From contig JAMPGH010000001.1 in NCBI GenBank assembly GCA_023664045.1, positions 1-55,989 on the forward strand: a stretch of DNA of 55,989 nt. Reading direction: 5' to 3'. The position numbers and the translations under genes were made by a program. Source of the DNA: Alistipes senegalensis (GTDB lineage: Bacteria; Bacteroidota; Bacteroidia; Bacteroidales; Rikenellaceae). A model generated the notes under the pieces. That model saw only the letters and a program-made list of their open reading frames with translations, was not told the origin of the DNA and did not search any database. Numbering within the stretch: position 1 is the stretch's first letter; every line of letters begins with the position of its first letter. Positions 41,644-50,197 of this stretch are shown here, in pieces.

Positions 41644-42615
41644 ATGAACGCCAAAGAGTTACGCATCGTATTCATGGGCACGCCCGAGTTCGCCGTGCCG
41701 TCGCTCCGGGCGCTGGTCGAAGGCGGCTACAACGTGGTGGCCGCGGTAACGGTGCCCGACAAGCCGGCAGGCCGCGGACAGAAGCTGCACGAGAGCGACG
41801 TGAAGATCGCGGCCCGGGAACTGGGGCTGCCGATTCTCCAGCCGGAGAAACTGCGGGCTCCCGAGTTCGTGGAGGCGATGCAGGCGCTGCGGCCCGACTT
41901 GGGGATCGTGATCGCGTTCCGCATGCTGCCCGAGGTGATCTGGGCCATGCCGCGATTCGGAACCTTCAACCTCCATGCCTCGCTGCTGCCCCAATACCGC
42001 GGTGCGGCGCCCATCAACCGGGCGATCATGAACGGCGAGACGGAGACGGGCGTAACGACCTTTCTGCTCAACCGTGAAATCGACAAAGGGGCGATTCTGG
42101 CGCAGGAGCGCATGCCGATTCTGCCCGAGGACAACGCAGGCAGGCTCTACGACAAGCTGATGCACGCGGGCACGAAGCTCGTGCTCGACACCGTGGACCG
42201 CATTGCGGCGGGCGACATCGCGCCGGTCGAACAACAACACATCGACGAATCGACGCTGCGGCCGGCGCCCAAGATCTTCAAGGAGGACTGCCGCATCGAC
42301 TGGAGCCGCCCGGGCCGCGAGATCGTAGACCATATACGCGGACTTTCGCCCTATCCTGCGGCGTGGAGCGCGCTCAGCCGGGAAGGAGGCGGGGAACCTC
42401 TGACGGCCAAGATTTACGCCGCCCGCTTCGAAGCGGCCCCGCACGGCACGGCCTGCGGCACGGCGGAGAGCGACTGCCGCACGTTCGTACGCGTAGCCTG
42501 CGCCGACGGCTGGATCGTACTCGAAGAACTGCAGATAGCGGGCAAGAAACGCCTGCCTGTCAAGGAGCTGCTGTTAGGCTGGCGCGACGTGCTGCAATAC
42601 CGATTCGGGGAGTAG
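41644..42615 (+). CDS. fmt: Methionyl-tRNA formyltransferase
   Basis: 323 residues from the ATG at 41644. RIVFMGTPEFAVPSLRALVEGGYNVVAAVTVPDKPAGRGQ is the standard N-terminus; NLHASLLPQYRGAAPINRAI carries the catalytic and folate-binding signature; an OB-like C-terminal domain follows. It formylates initiator Met-tRNA. It lies downstream of the repeat array and ends at a strong bidirectional terminator. Confidence 0.97.
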   Translation: MNAKELRIVFMGTPEFAVPSLRALVEGGYNVVAAVTVPDKPAGRGQKLHESDVKIAARELGLPILQPEKLRAPEFVEAMQALRPDLGIVIAFRMLPEVIWAMPRFGTFNLHASLLPQYRGAAPINRAIMNGETETGVTTFLLNREIDKGAILAQERMPILPEDNAGRLYDKLMHAGTKLVLDTVDRIAAGDIAPVEQQHIDESTLRPAPKIFKEDCRIDWSRPGREIVDHIRGLSPYPAAWSALSREGGGEPLTAKIYAARFEAAPHGTACGTAESDCRTFVRVACADGWIVLEELQIAGKKRLPVKELLLGWRDVLQYRFGE

Positions 42616-42618
42616 ACA

Positions 42619-42652
42619 AAAAAGCCCGTTCCTTTTTCGGAACGGGCTTTTC
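42619..42652. terminator. Bidirectional terminator between fmt and the peroxiredoxin gene
   Basis: aaaagcccgttcc and ggaacgggctttt pair over 13 bp with a T-rich 6-base loop, giving A-runs before and T-runs after the stem on either strand. Confidence 0.92.
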
Positions 42653-42679
42653 GATTCGAGGTACGGAAGCGGCCGCAGG

Positions 42680-43384
42680 CTATGCTTTCTCGTAGACCTC
42701 GGTCTTGGCTTTCGCCTTCTCCTCGGTCAACGGCCGCGTACAGAAATACCAGTCGTAGCACTTCATGCCCTCGACCGAAGCGTCGGAGCCGTCGTAGGTC
42801 GCAGGAGCCGGAACGATGATGTCGTCGCCCGGGCGCCAGTCGGCGGGCAGCGCGACATGGTACTTGTCGATGGTCTGCAGACCGACCAACACGCGCTTCA
42901 GCTCGTCGAAGTTGCGGCCCAGCTGCATCGGATAGTAGATCACGGCGCGGATCGTGGCCTGCGGATCAATGAAGAAGACCGCCCGCACGGCCGCCGTGGA
43001 GGAGACGCCCGGCTGGATCATGCCGTATTTGCGGGCCACCTCCATCGACATGTCGGCGACGAGCGGGAAATTCAACTCCACGCGCTTGTGGCCCTTGAAC
43101 TCGATGCGGTCGTGGATCGACCTCAGCCAAGCGATATGGCTGGCGTTGGTGCCGACGGAGAGCCCCACCAGACGGCAGTTGAGCGCCTCGAACTCCTTCT
43201 GCATGGCTCCGAACAAGACGAACTCCGAAGTGCAGATGGGCGTGAAATCCGACGGATGGGAGAAGAGAATGACCCATTTGCCCTTGAAATCCTGCGGAAA
43301 CCGGATCTTCCCCTGCGTGGTTTCGGCCTCGAACGACGGTGCCTTGTCGCCGATCAGAGGCATGGTGTAGGTATGATTGTCCAT
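42680..43384 (-). CDS. Peroxiredoxin, Prx6-like
   Basis: 234 residues. Peroxidatic cysteine Cys51 lies in HPSDFTPICTSEF. The C-terminal extension has GMKCYDWYFCTRP, the double cysteine seen in archaeal-type Prx6 enzymes, which suggests intramolecular resolution. It reduces hydrogen peroxide and alkyl hydroperoxides in the cytosol. It is divergent from the DUF892 ferritin-like gene, so the 123-base spacer may hold a common oxidative-stress operator, though I see no clear -7 match. Confidence 0.93.
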   Translation of the reverse strand: MDNHTYTMPLIGDKAPSFEAETTQGKIRFPQDFKGKWVILFSHPSDFTPICTSEFVLFGAMQKEFEALNCRLVGLSVGTNASHIAWLRSIHDRIEFKGHKRVELNFPLVADMSMEVARKYGMIQPGVSSTAAVRAVFFIDPQATIRAVIYYPMQLGRNFDELKRVLVGLQTIDKYHVALPADWRPGDDIIVPAPATYDGSDASVEGMKCYDWYFCTRPLTEEKAKAKTEVYEKA

Positions 43385-43507
43385 AGTGCGAAATTTTTTT
43401 GCTCCTCCCCCTTATGCAAATACGGTGCCCGGCCGAACGGAATGTACGGGAGCTTATTTGTGGTACGCATTTTGCCGCGGAAAACACCGAATTCAAAATT
43501 CGGAATT

Positions 43508-44155
43508 ATGAAAACCGACCAGAACAAAACGACCGATTACAAATCGACCGGCAACAAGACCGGCAACGGCAAAATGTCCGACGACAAGCGTTCGGACGAG
43601 AATTACAAAACGGGCAGCACCGGAACCGGCAACCGCAAGAGCGGCAACGGCAGCTCGTCGACGCAATCCGAATTCCACCGCTTCTTCGTCGAACAGCTCA
43701 AAGACATCTACTGGGCCGAAAAGCATCTGAAAAAGGGGCTGAAGAAGATGAGCAAGGCGGCGACAAGCCCCAAGCTGACGGCGGCGTTCGAGAAGCACTA
43801 CAGCGAAGGCGACAAACAGATCGCCGAGCTGGAGACGATATTCGGCCTGCTGGGCGAGAAGCCCGAGACCAAGCGCTGCGAAGCGATGGCGGGGCTGCTG
43901 GAAGAAGCCGACGGCATGATCTCGGACACGCAGAAAAACAGCTTCGTACGCGATGCGGGACTGATTCTTGCGGCCCAGAAAGTCGAGCACTACGAAATCG
44001 CGACCTACGGCACGCTCAGTGCGCTGGCGGCCTATCTGCCCGACAAGAAAGTCAAGAAGATGCTCGAAACGATTCTGGCGGGCGAAAAGAAGACCGACGA
44101 AATGCTCAGCCGGCTGGCCGAAGAGTTCGTCAACGAATGCGCGGCCGTGGAGTAA
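43508..44155 (+). CDS. DUF892 (YciE-like) ferritin-like protein with basic N-terminal tail
   Basis: 215 residues from the ATG at 43508. The helical domain EFHRFFVEQLKDIYWAEKHLKKGLKKMSKAATSPKLTAAFEKHYSEG and later LILAAQKVEHYEIATYGTL, EKKTDEMLSRLAEEF match DUF892/YciE four-helix ferritin-like proteins, with Glu and His residues suitable for a di-iron site. The first 55 residues are a low-complexity Lys/Thr/Gly/Asn/Ser tail, absent from the usual family. It faces a peroxiredoxin gene, in line with a stress role. Confidence 0.85.
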   Translation: MKTDQNKTTDYKSTGNKTGNGKMSDDKRSDENYKTGSTGTGNRKSGNGSSSTQSEFHRFFVEQLKDIYWAEKHLKKGLKKMSKAATSPKLTAAFEKHYSEGDKQIAELETIFGLLGEKPETKRCEAMAGLLEEADGMISDTQKNSFVRDAGLILAAQKVEHYEIATYGTLSALAAYLPDKKVKKMLETILAGEKKTDEMLSRLAEEFVNECAAVE

Positions 44156-44178
44156 TCCGCGACCGACGGCATGCGACG

Positions 44179-44214
44179 AAAGAGAGGTCTCCCTTATCGG
44201 GAGACCTCTCTTCG
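44179..44214 (+). terminator. Terminator of the DUF892 gene
   Basis: gaaagagaggtctccc and gggagacctctcttc form a stem of about 14 bp with a short loop; only a short T stretch follows. Confidence 0.75.
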
Positions 44215-44841
44215 TGTTAAGCGGCGGGAGACCGTACGGAGAGATACGGACATTCCGGGGATGCGGAGGGGCGGACGAACGGAGGTCAGACGACGGGTGC
44301 GGGGATTCCGGGGATGCGGAGGGGCAGAAGAGCGGAGAGTGCGGAGAGTGCGGAGGGTTCGGGCAAAAACACGAAAAGTCCCCCGGAACGCTGCGAAGCA
44401 TTCCGGGAGACCCGAAGAAAGGGTACCGCGAAGATGGTTTTCGGGAAATTCCGAGGCCGTCTGCCTCACCTCGAAAGGCGGACGGTTGGGCATCTGCCGG
44501 ACCATATATCCTGACGCATCCCGGAAGAGGTGAAAACGTCGAAAAATGGGGCGGCACGACCGGAGCGAAAAGAGATCGGAAAGCGGAAAGAGCAATCGAC
44601 CGACGTCGGGTTTGGAAAGAAGTCAGAAGCATCGCGCGGCCGGGAAAGGCCCTCGTCGTATCGAATTGAGCGCGCGCGGACGACGACACGCGAATGCTGC
44701 GGACGGAACAAATATACGACATGAAAAAGCCCTTGTCAAGAGGCTTGTGTAAAAAACGACGGAAAACGGCAGAAGTTTGCACGAACTGCAGCCGGCGGAA
44801 AGGTCTGCGAGCGGGTTTTCGACGATTTTTCGGAACGGAGC
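44215..44841. other. Repeat-bearing intergenic spacer
   Basis: No credible gene: open frames on both strands are short, Arg-rich and mutually overlapping. A block of 21 bases starting attccggggatgcggagg is repeated exactly at 44252-44272 and 44305-44325, and gcggagagt occurs three times near 44332-44350. The plus strand is purine-rich at first. Confidence 0.55.
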
Positions 44842-44877
44842 GAAAAAAAGGAGCCCGGCTGAAACAACCGGGCTCCT
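44842..44877 (-). terminator. Terminator of the 2-oxoacid oxidoreductase operon
   Basis: On the minus strand aggagcccgg and ccgggctcct form a 10-bp stem followed by seven T. Confidence 0.9.
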
Positions 44878-44902
44878 GTCTAATCGGAACGGGAAAAAGC
44901 CG

Positions 44903-45448
44903 CTACCGGATCTTGCGGATGATCTCGCCGCCGTGGACAATGGCCTTTTCGTTGTCGGGCAACATTTTCCAAGCCCGCTCGGGAAGCGACTTCTTCAGAC
45001 CGATCATGACGTTCTCCATCTCCACGACGGGCCGGACCCTGAGGTAACCGCCCAGAATCATGGTGTTGAACAACTTGGCCTGTCCCAGACGTGCGCACTC
45101 GGCCGTGGCGTCGATGGCGTAGACCGAGATGTCGGTGCGGACGGGGTGGCGCGTGATGCCGTTGGTGTCGTAGATCAACACGCCGCCCGGCTTGACCATC
45201 GGCTCGAACTTCTCCATCGACTGCTGGTTCAGGATGATCGCCGTGTCGAACTCGTGGGCGATGGGCGACGAGATCTTCCGATCGGAAAGGATCACCGTAA
45301 CGTTGGCCGTGCCGCCGCGCATCTCGGGTCCGTAGGACGGCATCCACGTAACCTCGAAATCCTGCATCACGCCGGAGTAAGCCAGAATCTTGCCCATCGA
45401 GAGGACGCCCTGTCCTCCGAAACCTGCTATAATCAACGTCTCTTTCAT
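44903..45448 (-). CDS. 2-oxoacid:ferredoxin oxidoreductase, gamma subunit
   Basis: 181 residues. MKETLIIAGFGGQGVLSMGKILAYSGV is the standard gamma-subunit N-terminus and WMPSYGPEMRGGTANVTV the conserved middle. It is the last gene of a four-gene operon (ferredoxin, alpha, beta, gamma) that oxidises 2-oxoacids to acyl-CoA with ferredoxin reduction. The substrate could be 2-oxoglutarate (Kor) or branched-chain 2-oxoacids (Vor). It begins 14 bases after the beta gene. Confidence 0.93.
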   Translation of the reverse strand: MKETLIIAGFGGQGVLSMGKILAYSGVMQDFEVTWMPSYGPEMRGGTANVTVILSDRKISSPIAHEFDTAIILNQQSMEKFEPMVKPGGVLIYDTNGITRHPVRTDISVYAIDATAECARLGQAKLFNTMILGGYLRVRPVVEMENVMIGLKKSLPERAWKMLPDNEKAIVHGGEIIRKIR

Positions 45449-45462
45449 AATGTCAAGCGCTC

Positions 45463-46224
45463 TTATTCGACAACCTTGATGTCGCCCAGCGGATAGAAAG
45501 GCAACATGTTCTGCTCCAACCACTCGTTCGAAGCCACGGGCGAGAGTTTCCACCCGCTGTTGCAAGTCGACACGACCTCGACGAGCGAGAAGCCCCGGCC
45601 CTCCATCGACCGCTGGAACGCCTTTTTGAGGGCCGCCTTGCACTTGCGCACGTTGGCCGGCTTATGGACGCTCTGCCGCGTGATGTAGGTGGCACCGTCC
45701 AGATGAGCCATCATCTCGGCGATCTTATAGGGATAGCCGTTGAGCCGCGGGTCGCGGCCGTAGGGCGTCGTGGCGGTCTTCATGCCCAAGAGGGTGGTGG
45801 GGGCCATCTGCCCGCCCGTCATGCCGTAGATCGCGTTGTTGATATAGATCGCCACGACGTTCTCGCCGCGGGCCGCGGCGTGGATCGACTCGGCGGTGCC
45901 GATAGCCGAGAGGTCGCCGTCGCCCTGATAGGTGAAGACCATCGTCGAGGGCTTCAGCCGCTTGACGGCCGTGGCGACGGCCAAAGCGCGGCCGTGAGCC
46001 GCCTCGATCCAGTCGATGTCGATGTAGTTGTAGGCGAAGACCGAGCAACCTACGGGCGAGACGCCCACGCATCGGTCGGCCAGCCCCAGCTCGGCGACGA
46101 CCTCGGCGACGAGCTTGTGCACGGTGCCGTGGCTGCAGCCGGGGCAATAGTGCATGACGTTGTCGGTGATGAGTTCCGGTTTGGCGTAAACCAGATTCTC
46201 CTGTTTGATTTCAACCTCTGCCAT
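45463..46224 (-). CDS. 2-oxoacid:ferredoxin oxidoreductase, beta subunit (TPP-binding)
   Basis: 253 residues. The TPP motif is GDGDLSAIGTAESIHAAARGENVVAIYINN, and an iron-sulfur-type CPGCSHG lies near the N-terminus. TGGQMAPTTLLGMKTATTPYGR is typical of Kor/Vor beta subunits. It binds thiamine diphosphate and, with the alpha subunit, forms the active site. The gap to the alpha gene is 6 bases. Confidence 0.95.
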   Translation of the reverse strand: MAEVEIKQENLVYAKPELITDNVMHYCPGCSHGTVHKLVAEVVAELGLADRCVGVSPVGCSVFAYNYIDIDWIEAAHGRALAVATAVKRLKPSTMVFTYQGDGDLSAIGTAESIHAAARGENVVAIYINNAIYGMTGGQMAPTTLLGMKTATTPYGRDPRLNGYPYKIAEMMAHLDGATYITRQSVHKPANVRKCKAALKKAFQRSMEGRGFSLVEVVSTCNSGWKLSPVASNEWLEQNMLPFYPLGDIKVVE

Positions 46225-46230
46225 ATCGGT

Positions 46231-47325
46231 CTACTTTTTAATCAATTTCTCCTTCAAAGCGGCCAGCACCTCGTCGGGGTTGAACAACATGCCGCCCTGA
46301 CGTCCGTAGTGCTCGACGGGAGCCCGACCCCCGACGGCCAGCCGCACGTCCTCGACCATCTGTCCGGCGTTGAGCTCGGCCGAGAGGAATCCCCTGACCC
46401 CGCGGGCGGCCAACTCGGCGATCTGCTTCTTGGGGAAGGGGTAGAGGGTGATGGGGCGCAACAAACCGACCTTCAGTCCCTCGGCGCGCGCCATTTCGAC
46501 GGTAGCCGAGCAGATGCGGGCCGACGACCCGAAGGCGACGATCACATAGTCGGCATCGTCGCACGCGACGGCCTCGTAACGCACCTCCTGCTCCTCCATA
46601 GTCCGGTATTTTTCCTGCAGCCGCCGGTTGATGATCTCCATCTTCTCGGACTGCAGTTCGAGCGACGTAACGACGTTGCGGCCCCGGCCGGCAGGCTTGC
46701 CCATAGCGGCCCACGCATCGCACTCGGCGCGCAGCTCCTCGTCGGTCTTGCGGGGACGCTGGGGCGCCAGCACGACTTTCTCCATCATCTGGCCGATGGC
46801 GCCGTCGGCCAGAATCATGGCCGGATTGCGGTATTTGAATGCGAGATCGAACGCCTCGGCGACGTGGTCGTGCATCTCCTGCACGGAGTTGGGCGCGAAG
46901 ACGATCAAATGGTAGTCGCCGTGGCCGCCCCCCTTGACGGCCTGAAAATAATCGCCCTGCGAGGGCTGGATCGTACCCAGACCGGGGCCGCCGCGCTGGC
47001 AGTTGATGATGAGGCACGGCAGCTCGGCGCCGGCCAGATAACTGAGTCCCTCGGCCATGAGCGAGATGCCGGGGCTCGACGACGAGGTCATGACCCGCTT
47101 GCCGGTGGAGGCGCCGCCGTAGACCATGTTGATCGACGAGATTTCGGATTCGGCCTGCAAGACGACCATGCCCGTGGTCTCCCACGGCTTGAGCTCCATC
47201 AAGGTCTCCATGACCTCGGACTGCGGCGTGATCGGGTAACCGAAATAACCGTCGCACCCGTAGCGGATCGCGGCGTGGGCGATCACCTCGTTGCCCTTCA
47301 TCAATTTGACTTCCTTCTCTGCCAT
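46231..47325 (-). CDS. 2-oxoacid:ferredoxin oxidoreductase, alpha subunit (VorB/KorA-like)
   Basis: 364 residues. KGNEVIAHAAIRYGCDGYFGYPITPQSEVMETL and ESEISSINMVYGGASTGKRVMTSSSSPGISLMAEGLSYL are hallmark pyrimidine-binding and substrate-binding segments; the separate domain with VAFGSSARICSATVEMAR and LRPITLYPFPKKQI follows. It lies 3 bases after the ferredoxin gene. Which 2-oxoacid is used cannot be read from sequence. Confidence 0.95.
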   Translation of the reverse strand: MAEKEVKLMKGNEVIAHAAIRYGCDGYFGYPITPQSEVMETLMELKPWETTGMVVLQAESEISSINMVYGGASTGKRVMTSSSSPGISLMAEGLSYLAGAELPCLIINCQRGGPGLGTIQPSQGDYFQAVKGGGHGDYHLIVFAPNSVQEMHDHVAEAFDLAFKYRNPAMILADGAIGQMMEKVVLAPQRPRKTDEELRAECDAWAAMGKPAGRGRNVVTSLELQSEKMEIINRRLQEKYRTMEEQEVRYEAVACDDADYVIVAFGSSARICSATVEMARAEGLKVGLLRPITLYPFPKKQIAELAARGVRGFLSAELNAGQMVEDVRLAVGGRAPVEHYGRQGGMLFNPDEVLAALKEKLIKK

Positions 47326-47328
47326 AGC

Positions 47329-47556
47329 CTACTCGAATTTTTGACGATAAACCGTAATGACGCTGTCGGGGCAGATCACCGCGCACGAAGCACACCCCGT
47401 GCAGGCATCGGGATCGGCCATCCGCACCACGGGATAACCCTTGCCGTTGACCTCGGTCGACAACTCCAGCACCTTGCACGGACACGAAGCCACGCAGACC
47501 CCGCATCCCTTGCAACGCTCCCTGTCGACGACGATCGTTCCTTTGATTTTAGCCAT
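47329..47556 (-). CDS. 2x4Fe-4S ferredoxin subunit of the oxidoreductase
   Basis: 75 residues from the ATG at 47556. Two complete 4Fe-4S sites: CKGCGVCVASCP and CTGCASCAVICP. It passes electrons from the TPP subunits to free ferredoxin. As first gene of the operon it has a perfect -7 box at 47582-47589 and a 12-bp palindrome over the start of transcription. Confidence 0.95.
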   Translation of the reverse strand: MAKIKGTIVVDRERCKGCGVCVASCPCKVLELSTEVNGKGYPVVRMADPDACTGCASCAVICPDSVITVYRQKFE

Positions 47557-47572
47557 AACGCCGAAATTTGTA

Positions 47573-47589
47573 TTGTTGCAACAAATATA
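47573..47589 (-). promoter_or_regulatory. Promoter and putative operator of the 2-oxoacid oxidoreductase operon
   Basis: -7 box TATATTTG at 47582-47589 on the minus strand overlaps the palindrome ttgttgcaacaa at 47573-47584. A dimeric repressor could occlude initiation here. Confidence 0.5.
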
Positions 47590-47960
47590 CGTTTTTTTTC
47601 CTCTTGTCGGAACAATTCGGAACAAATCTTTCGATCGGGGGCCCCGAGCAGAGCGGATAACAGGGAGGGGAGGAAGCGCGGAGGGCCGGAGCGGGCAGCG
47701 GGGCTTCGGGCGGCAGGACGGAGAGGGAGCAGGTCGATGAGAGAAAGGGCAGAGCAGAAAGTGAAGGAACAGAGGAGGACGAGGAGCAGGAGAGAACGGT
47801 GGGGCAGCGGGGCTTCGGGCGGCAGGACGGAGAGGGAGCTGGCCGAGGGCAGCGGCGAGAGGGACGGTGGGGAGGAGGACGGTGGGGCGGTCGCGGAGGA
47901 AACGAAACGATCGGAGAGCAACGGAGCTCTCCGATCGTACGCTTAAGCGAGAAAGTGCAA
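47590..47960. repeat. Purine-rich intergenic spacer with a 38-bp direct repeat
   Basis: No gene. A 38-base block (gggcagcggggcttcgggcg and 18 more bases) is identical at 47693-47730 and 47802-47839, 109 bases apart. The plus strand is strongly G/A-rich throughout. An inverted repeat, cgatcggagagc/gctctccgatcg at 47909-47938, lies near the DUF1015 3' end and probably terminates it. Confidence 0.65.
47909..47938 (-). terminator. Likely terminator after the DUF1015 gene
   Basis: cgatcggagagc and gctctccgatcg form a 12-bp perfect stem with a short loop. On the minus strand it is followed by tttcgtttcc, a weak T-rich tract. Confidence 0.6.
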
Positions 47961-49202
47961 TCACTCCTCGAACGAGTGGATCACGACGCCCGAGCGGAGC
48001 TTGGGCTCGAACCACGTGGTTTTCGGGGGCATGATGTTGCCCGTATCGGCAATGTCGATCAACTGCTGCATCGAAACGGGGTAGAGGGCGAAAGCGACCT
48101 TCATCTCGCCGCTGTCGACGCGCCGCTTCAACTCGCCGAGGCCGCGGATGCCGCCCACGAAGTCGATACGCTTGGAGGTGCGCAGGTCCTTGATGTCGAA
48201 GATGCGGTCGAGGACGAGGTTCGAGAGCACCGTAACGTCCAACGTACCGATGGGATCGCTGTCGTCGTAGGTGCCGGGCTTGGCCGTGAGGCTGTACCAC
48301 TTGCCCTCGAGATACATGGAGAAGTTGTGCAAGGCGGCGGGCCGGTACTCGTCGGCGCCCTTCTCCTCGACGGTGAAGTTCTCGCCCAACTTTTCGAGCA
48401 GCTGCGCGGGCGTGAGGCCGTTCAGGTCCTTGACGACGCGGTTGTAGTCGATGATGCGGAGCTGGCCGGCGGGGAACGTTACGGCGAGGAAGTAGCAATA
48501 CTCCTCGTTGCCGCAGTGTCCGGGATTCTTCGACTTGCACTCGGCGCCCACGCGGGCCGCGGCGGCCGTGCGGTGGTGTCCGTCGGCGACGTACAAAGCC
48601 GGGATGCCGGCGAAGATTTCGGTGATGCGATCGTTGGTCTTGCGGTCGCGGATGACCCACAACTTGTGGCCGAAGCCGTCGGCGGCCGTGAAGTCGTACT
48701 CGGGAGCGCCCTTGACGACCTCGGCGACGATGGCGTCGATCTCGGCGTTGTCGGGGTAGGCGAAGAAGACGGGCTCGATGTTGGCCTGCTGGTTGCGGAC
48801 GTGGATCATGCGGTCCTCCTCCTTGTCGGGACGCGTGAGCTCGTGCTTCTTGATCGCACCCGAGAGGTAGTCCTCGAAGTGGCAACACATGGCCAGCCCG
48901 TACTGCGTGCGGCCCTCCATCGTCTGCGCGTATACATAATAATACTCCTCGGGATCCTGCTGCAACCACCCCTCGCGGCGCCAGCGGCGGAAGTTCTCGA
49001 CGGCCCGGTCGTAGACCTGCTGCGAATGCTCGTCGGCCAGAGGCTCGAAGTCGATTTCGGGTTTGATGATGTGCAGGAGCGAACGCTCCGTAGCCTCGGC
49101 CTTCGCCTCGGCGGAGTTCAACACGTCGTAGGGACGCGACGCCACCTCGGAAGCATGCTCCCGGGGCGGACGCACGGCGCGGAAAGGTTTGATTCGTACC
49201 AT
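47961..49202 (-). CDS. DUF1015-family protein in the serine operon
   Basis: 413 residues, a normal length for DUF1015. MVRIKPFRAVRPP and SRPYDVLN open the protein and ALYVADGHHRTAAAARVG near residue 205 is the most conserved stretch. The DGHHR cluster recalls the G-x-x-R box of ParB/sulfiredoxin-fold enzymes; that comparison is my inference. It follows serC and serA on the same strand, so a role in serine or phosphoserine metabolism is likely. No dedicated phosphoserine phosphatase is seen in the window. Confidence 0.85.
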   Translation of the reverse strand: MVRIKPFRAVRPPREHASEVASRPYDVLNSAEAKAEATERSLLHIIKPEIDFEPLADEHSQQVYDRAVENFRRWRREGWLQQDPEEYYYVYAQTMEGRTQYGLAMCCHFEDYLSGAIKKHELTRPDKEEDRMIHVRNQQANIEPVFFAYPDNAEIDAIVAEVVKGAPEYDFTAADGFGHKLWVIRDRKTNDRITEIFAGIPALYVADGHHRTAAAARVGAECKSKNPGHCGNEEYCYFLAVTFPAGQLRIIDYNRVVKDLNGLTPAQLLEKLGENFTVEEKGADEYRPAALHNFSMYLEGKWYSLTAKPGTYDDSDPIGTLDVTVLSNLVLDRIFDIKDLRTSKRIDFVGGIRGLGELKRRVDSGEMKVAFALYPVSMQQLIDIADTGNIMPPKTTWFEPKLRSGVVIHSFEE

Positions 49203-49270
49203 ATATTTTCGGTTGATTTAGGTCGATAGAAGATTCTTCGCTCCGCTCAGAATGACAAGAGAGCCTGTCG

Positions 49271-50197
49271 TTACCCCTTGTTCACCTGAAAACGGGTGCA
49301 GCCCGTTCGGAAGAAGTCGACGATCTGCCGTGCGGCGGCCAGTCCGGCGTTGAGATTGGCCTCGGCGGTCTCGGCGCCCATCTTCTTGGCCGTAGCGAAG
49401 ACCCGCTTGCCGAACTTCTCGTCCAGCTCGGGCTGGATCGAGGCGGCGATGTCGGTCGTATACTTCAGGTCCTCGCGCTCGGCGAGGGCGCGCAGCAACC
49501 CCTCCTCGTCGATCACCTCCTTGCGAGCCGTATTGACCAACGTAGCGCCCGCGGGCATCGACATCAGGAGGTCGTAGCCGATCGAGCCCCGGGTTTCGGG
49601 CGTGGCGGGGATGTGGAGCGAGAGGTAGTCGGAAGCCCTGTAAAGCTCCTCGACCGACGAAACCTGCTCGACGCCGTCGGCCGCGAAGACCCCGGGATCG
49701 GAGACGAACGGATCGAAAGCTACAACTCGCATGCCGAGCGCCTTGCCCTTGCGGGCGACCAGACGTCCGACGTTGCCGTAGGCGTGGATGCCGAGCGTCT
49801 TGCCCTGGATTTCGGAACCGGTGCCGGGGGTGAAGCGGTTGCGGGCCATGAAGATCATCATGGCCACGGCCAGCTCGGCCACGGCGTTGGAGTTCTGTCC
49901 GGGGGTGTTCATGACGACGATGCCGCGCGCGGAAGCGGCCGCCAGATCGACGTTGTCGTAGCCGGCGCCGGCACGCACCACGATCTTCAGGTTCGGAGCG
50001 GCGGCGATGACCTCGGCCGTAACCTTGTCGCTGCGGACGATGAGTGCGTCGGCATCGGCCACGGCGCCGAGCAGATCGGCCTTGTCGGCGTATTTTTCGA
50101 GCAGCGCCAGCTCGAAGCCGGCCTCCTCGACGATTTCGCGAATCCCCTCGACCGCCTTCCGGGCGAAAGGTTTCTCGGTTGCAACCAGAATTTTCAT
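49271..50197 (-). CDS. serA: D-3-phosphoglycerate dehydrogenase (short form)
   Basis: 308 residues from the ATG at 50197. VVRAGAGYDNVDLAAASARGIVVMNTPG carries the substrate arginine; GKTLGIHAYGNVGRLVARKGKALGM is the NAD-binding loop. No ACT or ASB regulatory domain is present, as in many Bacteroidota. It oxidises 3-phosphoglycerate, the first step of serine synthesis. An in-frame ATG at 50302, five bases after serC ends, would add 35 residues (MAYQFKIPAAYSALTGE...); I prefer the shorter start on family length. Confidence 0.92.
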   Translation of the reverse strand: MKILVATEKPFARKAVEGIREIVEEAGFELALLEKYADKADLLGAVADADALIVRSDKVTAEVIAAAPNLKIVVRAGAGYDNVDLAAASARGIVVMNTPGQNSNAVAELAVAMMIFMARNRFTPGTGSEIQGKTLGIHAYGNVGRLVARKGKALGMRVVAFDPFVSDPGVFAADGVEQVSSVEELYRASDYLSLHIPATPETRGSIGYDLLMSMPAGATLVNTARKEVIDEEGLLRALAEREDLKYTTDIAASIQPELDEKFGKRVFATAKKMGAETAEANLNAGLAAARQIVDFFRTGCTRFQVNKG

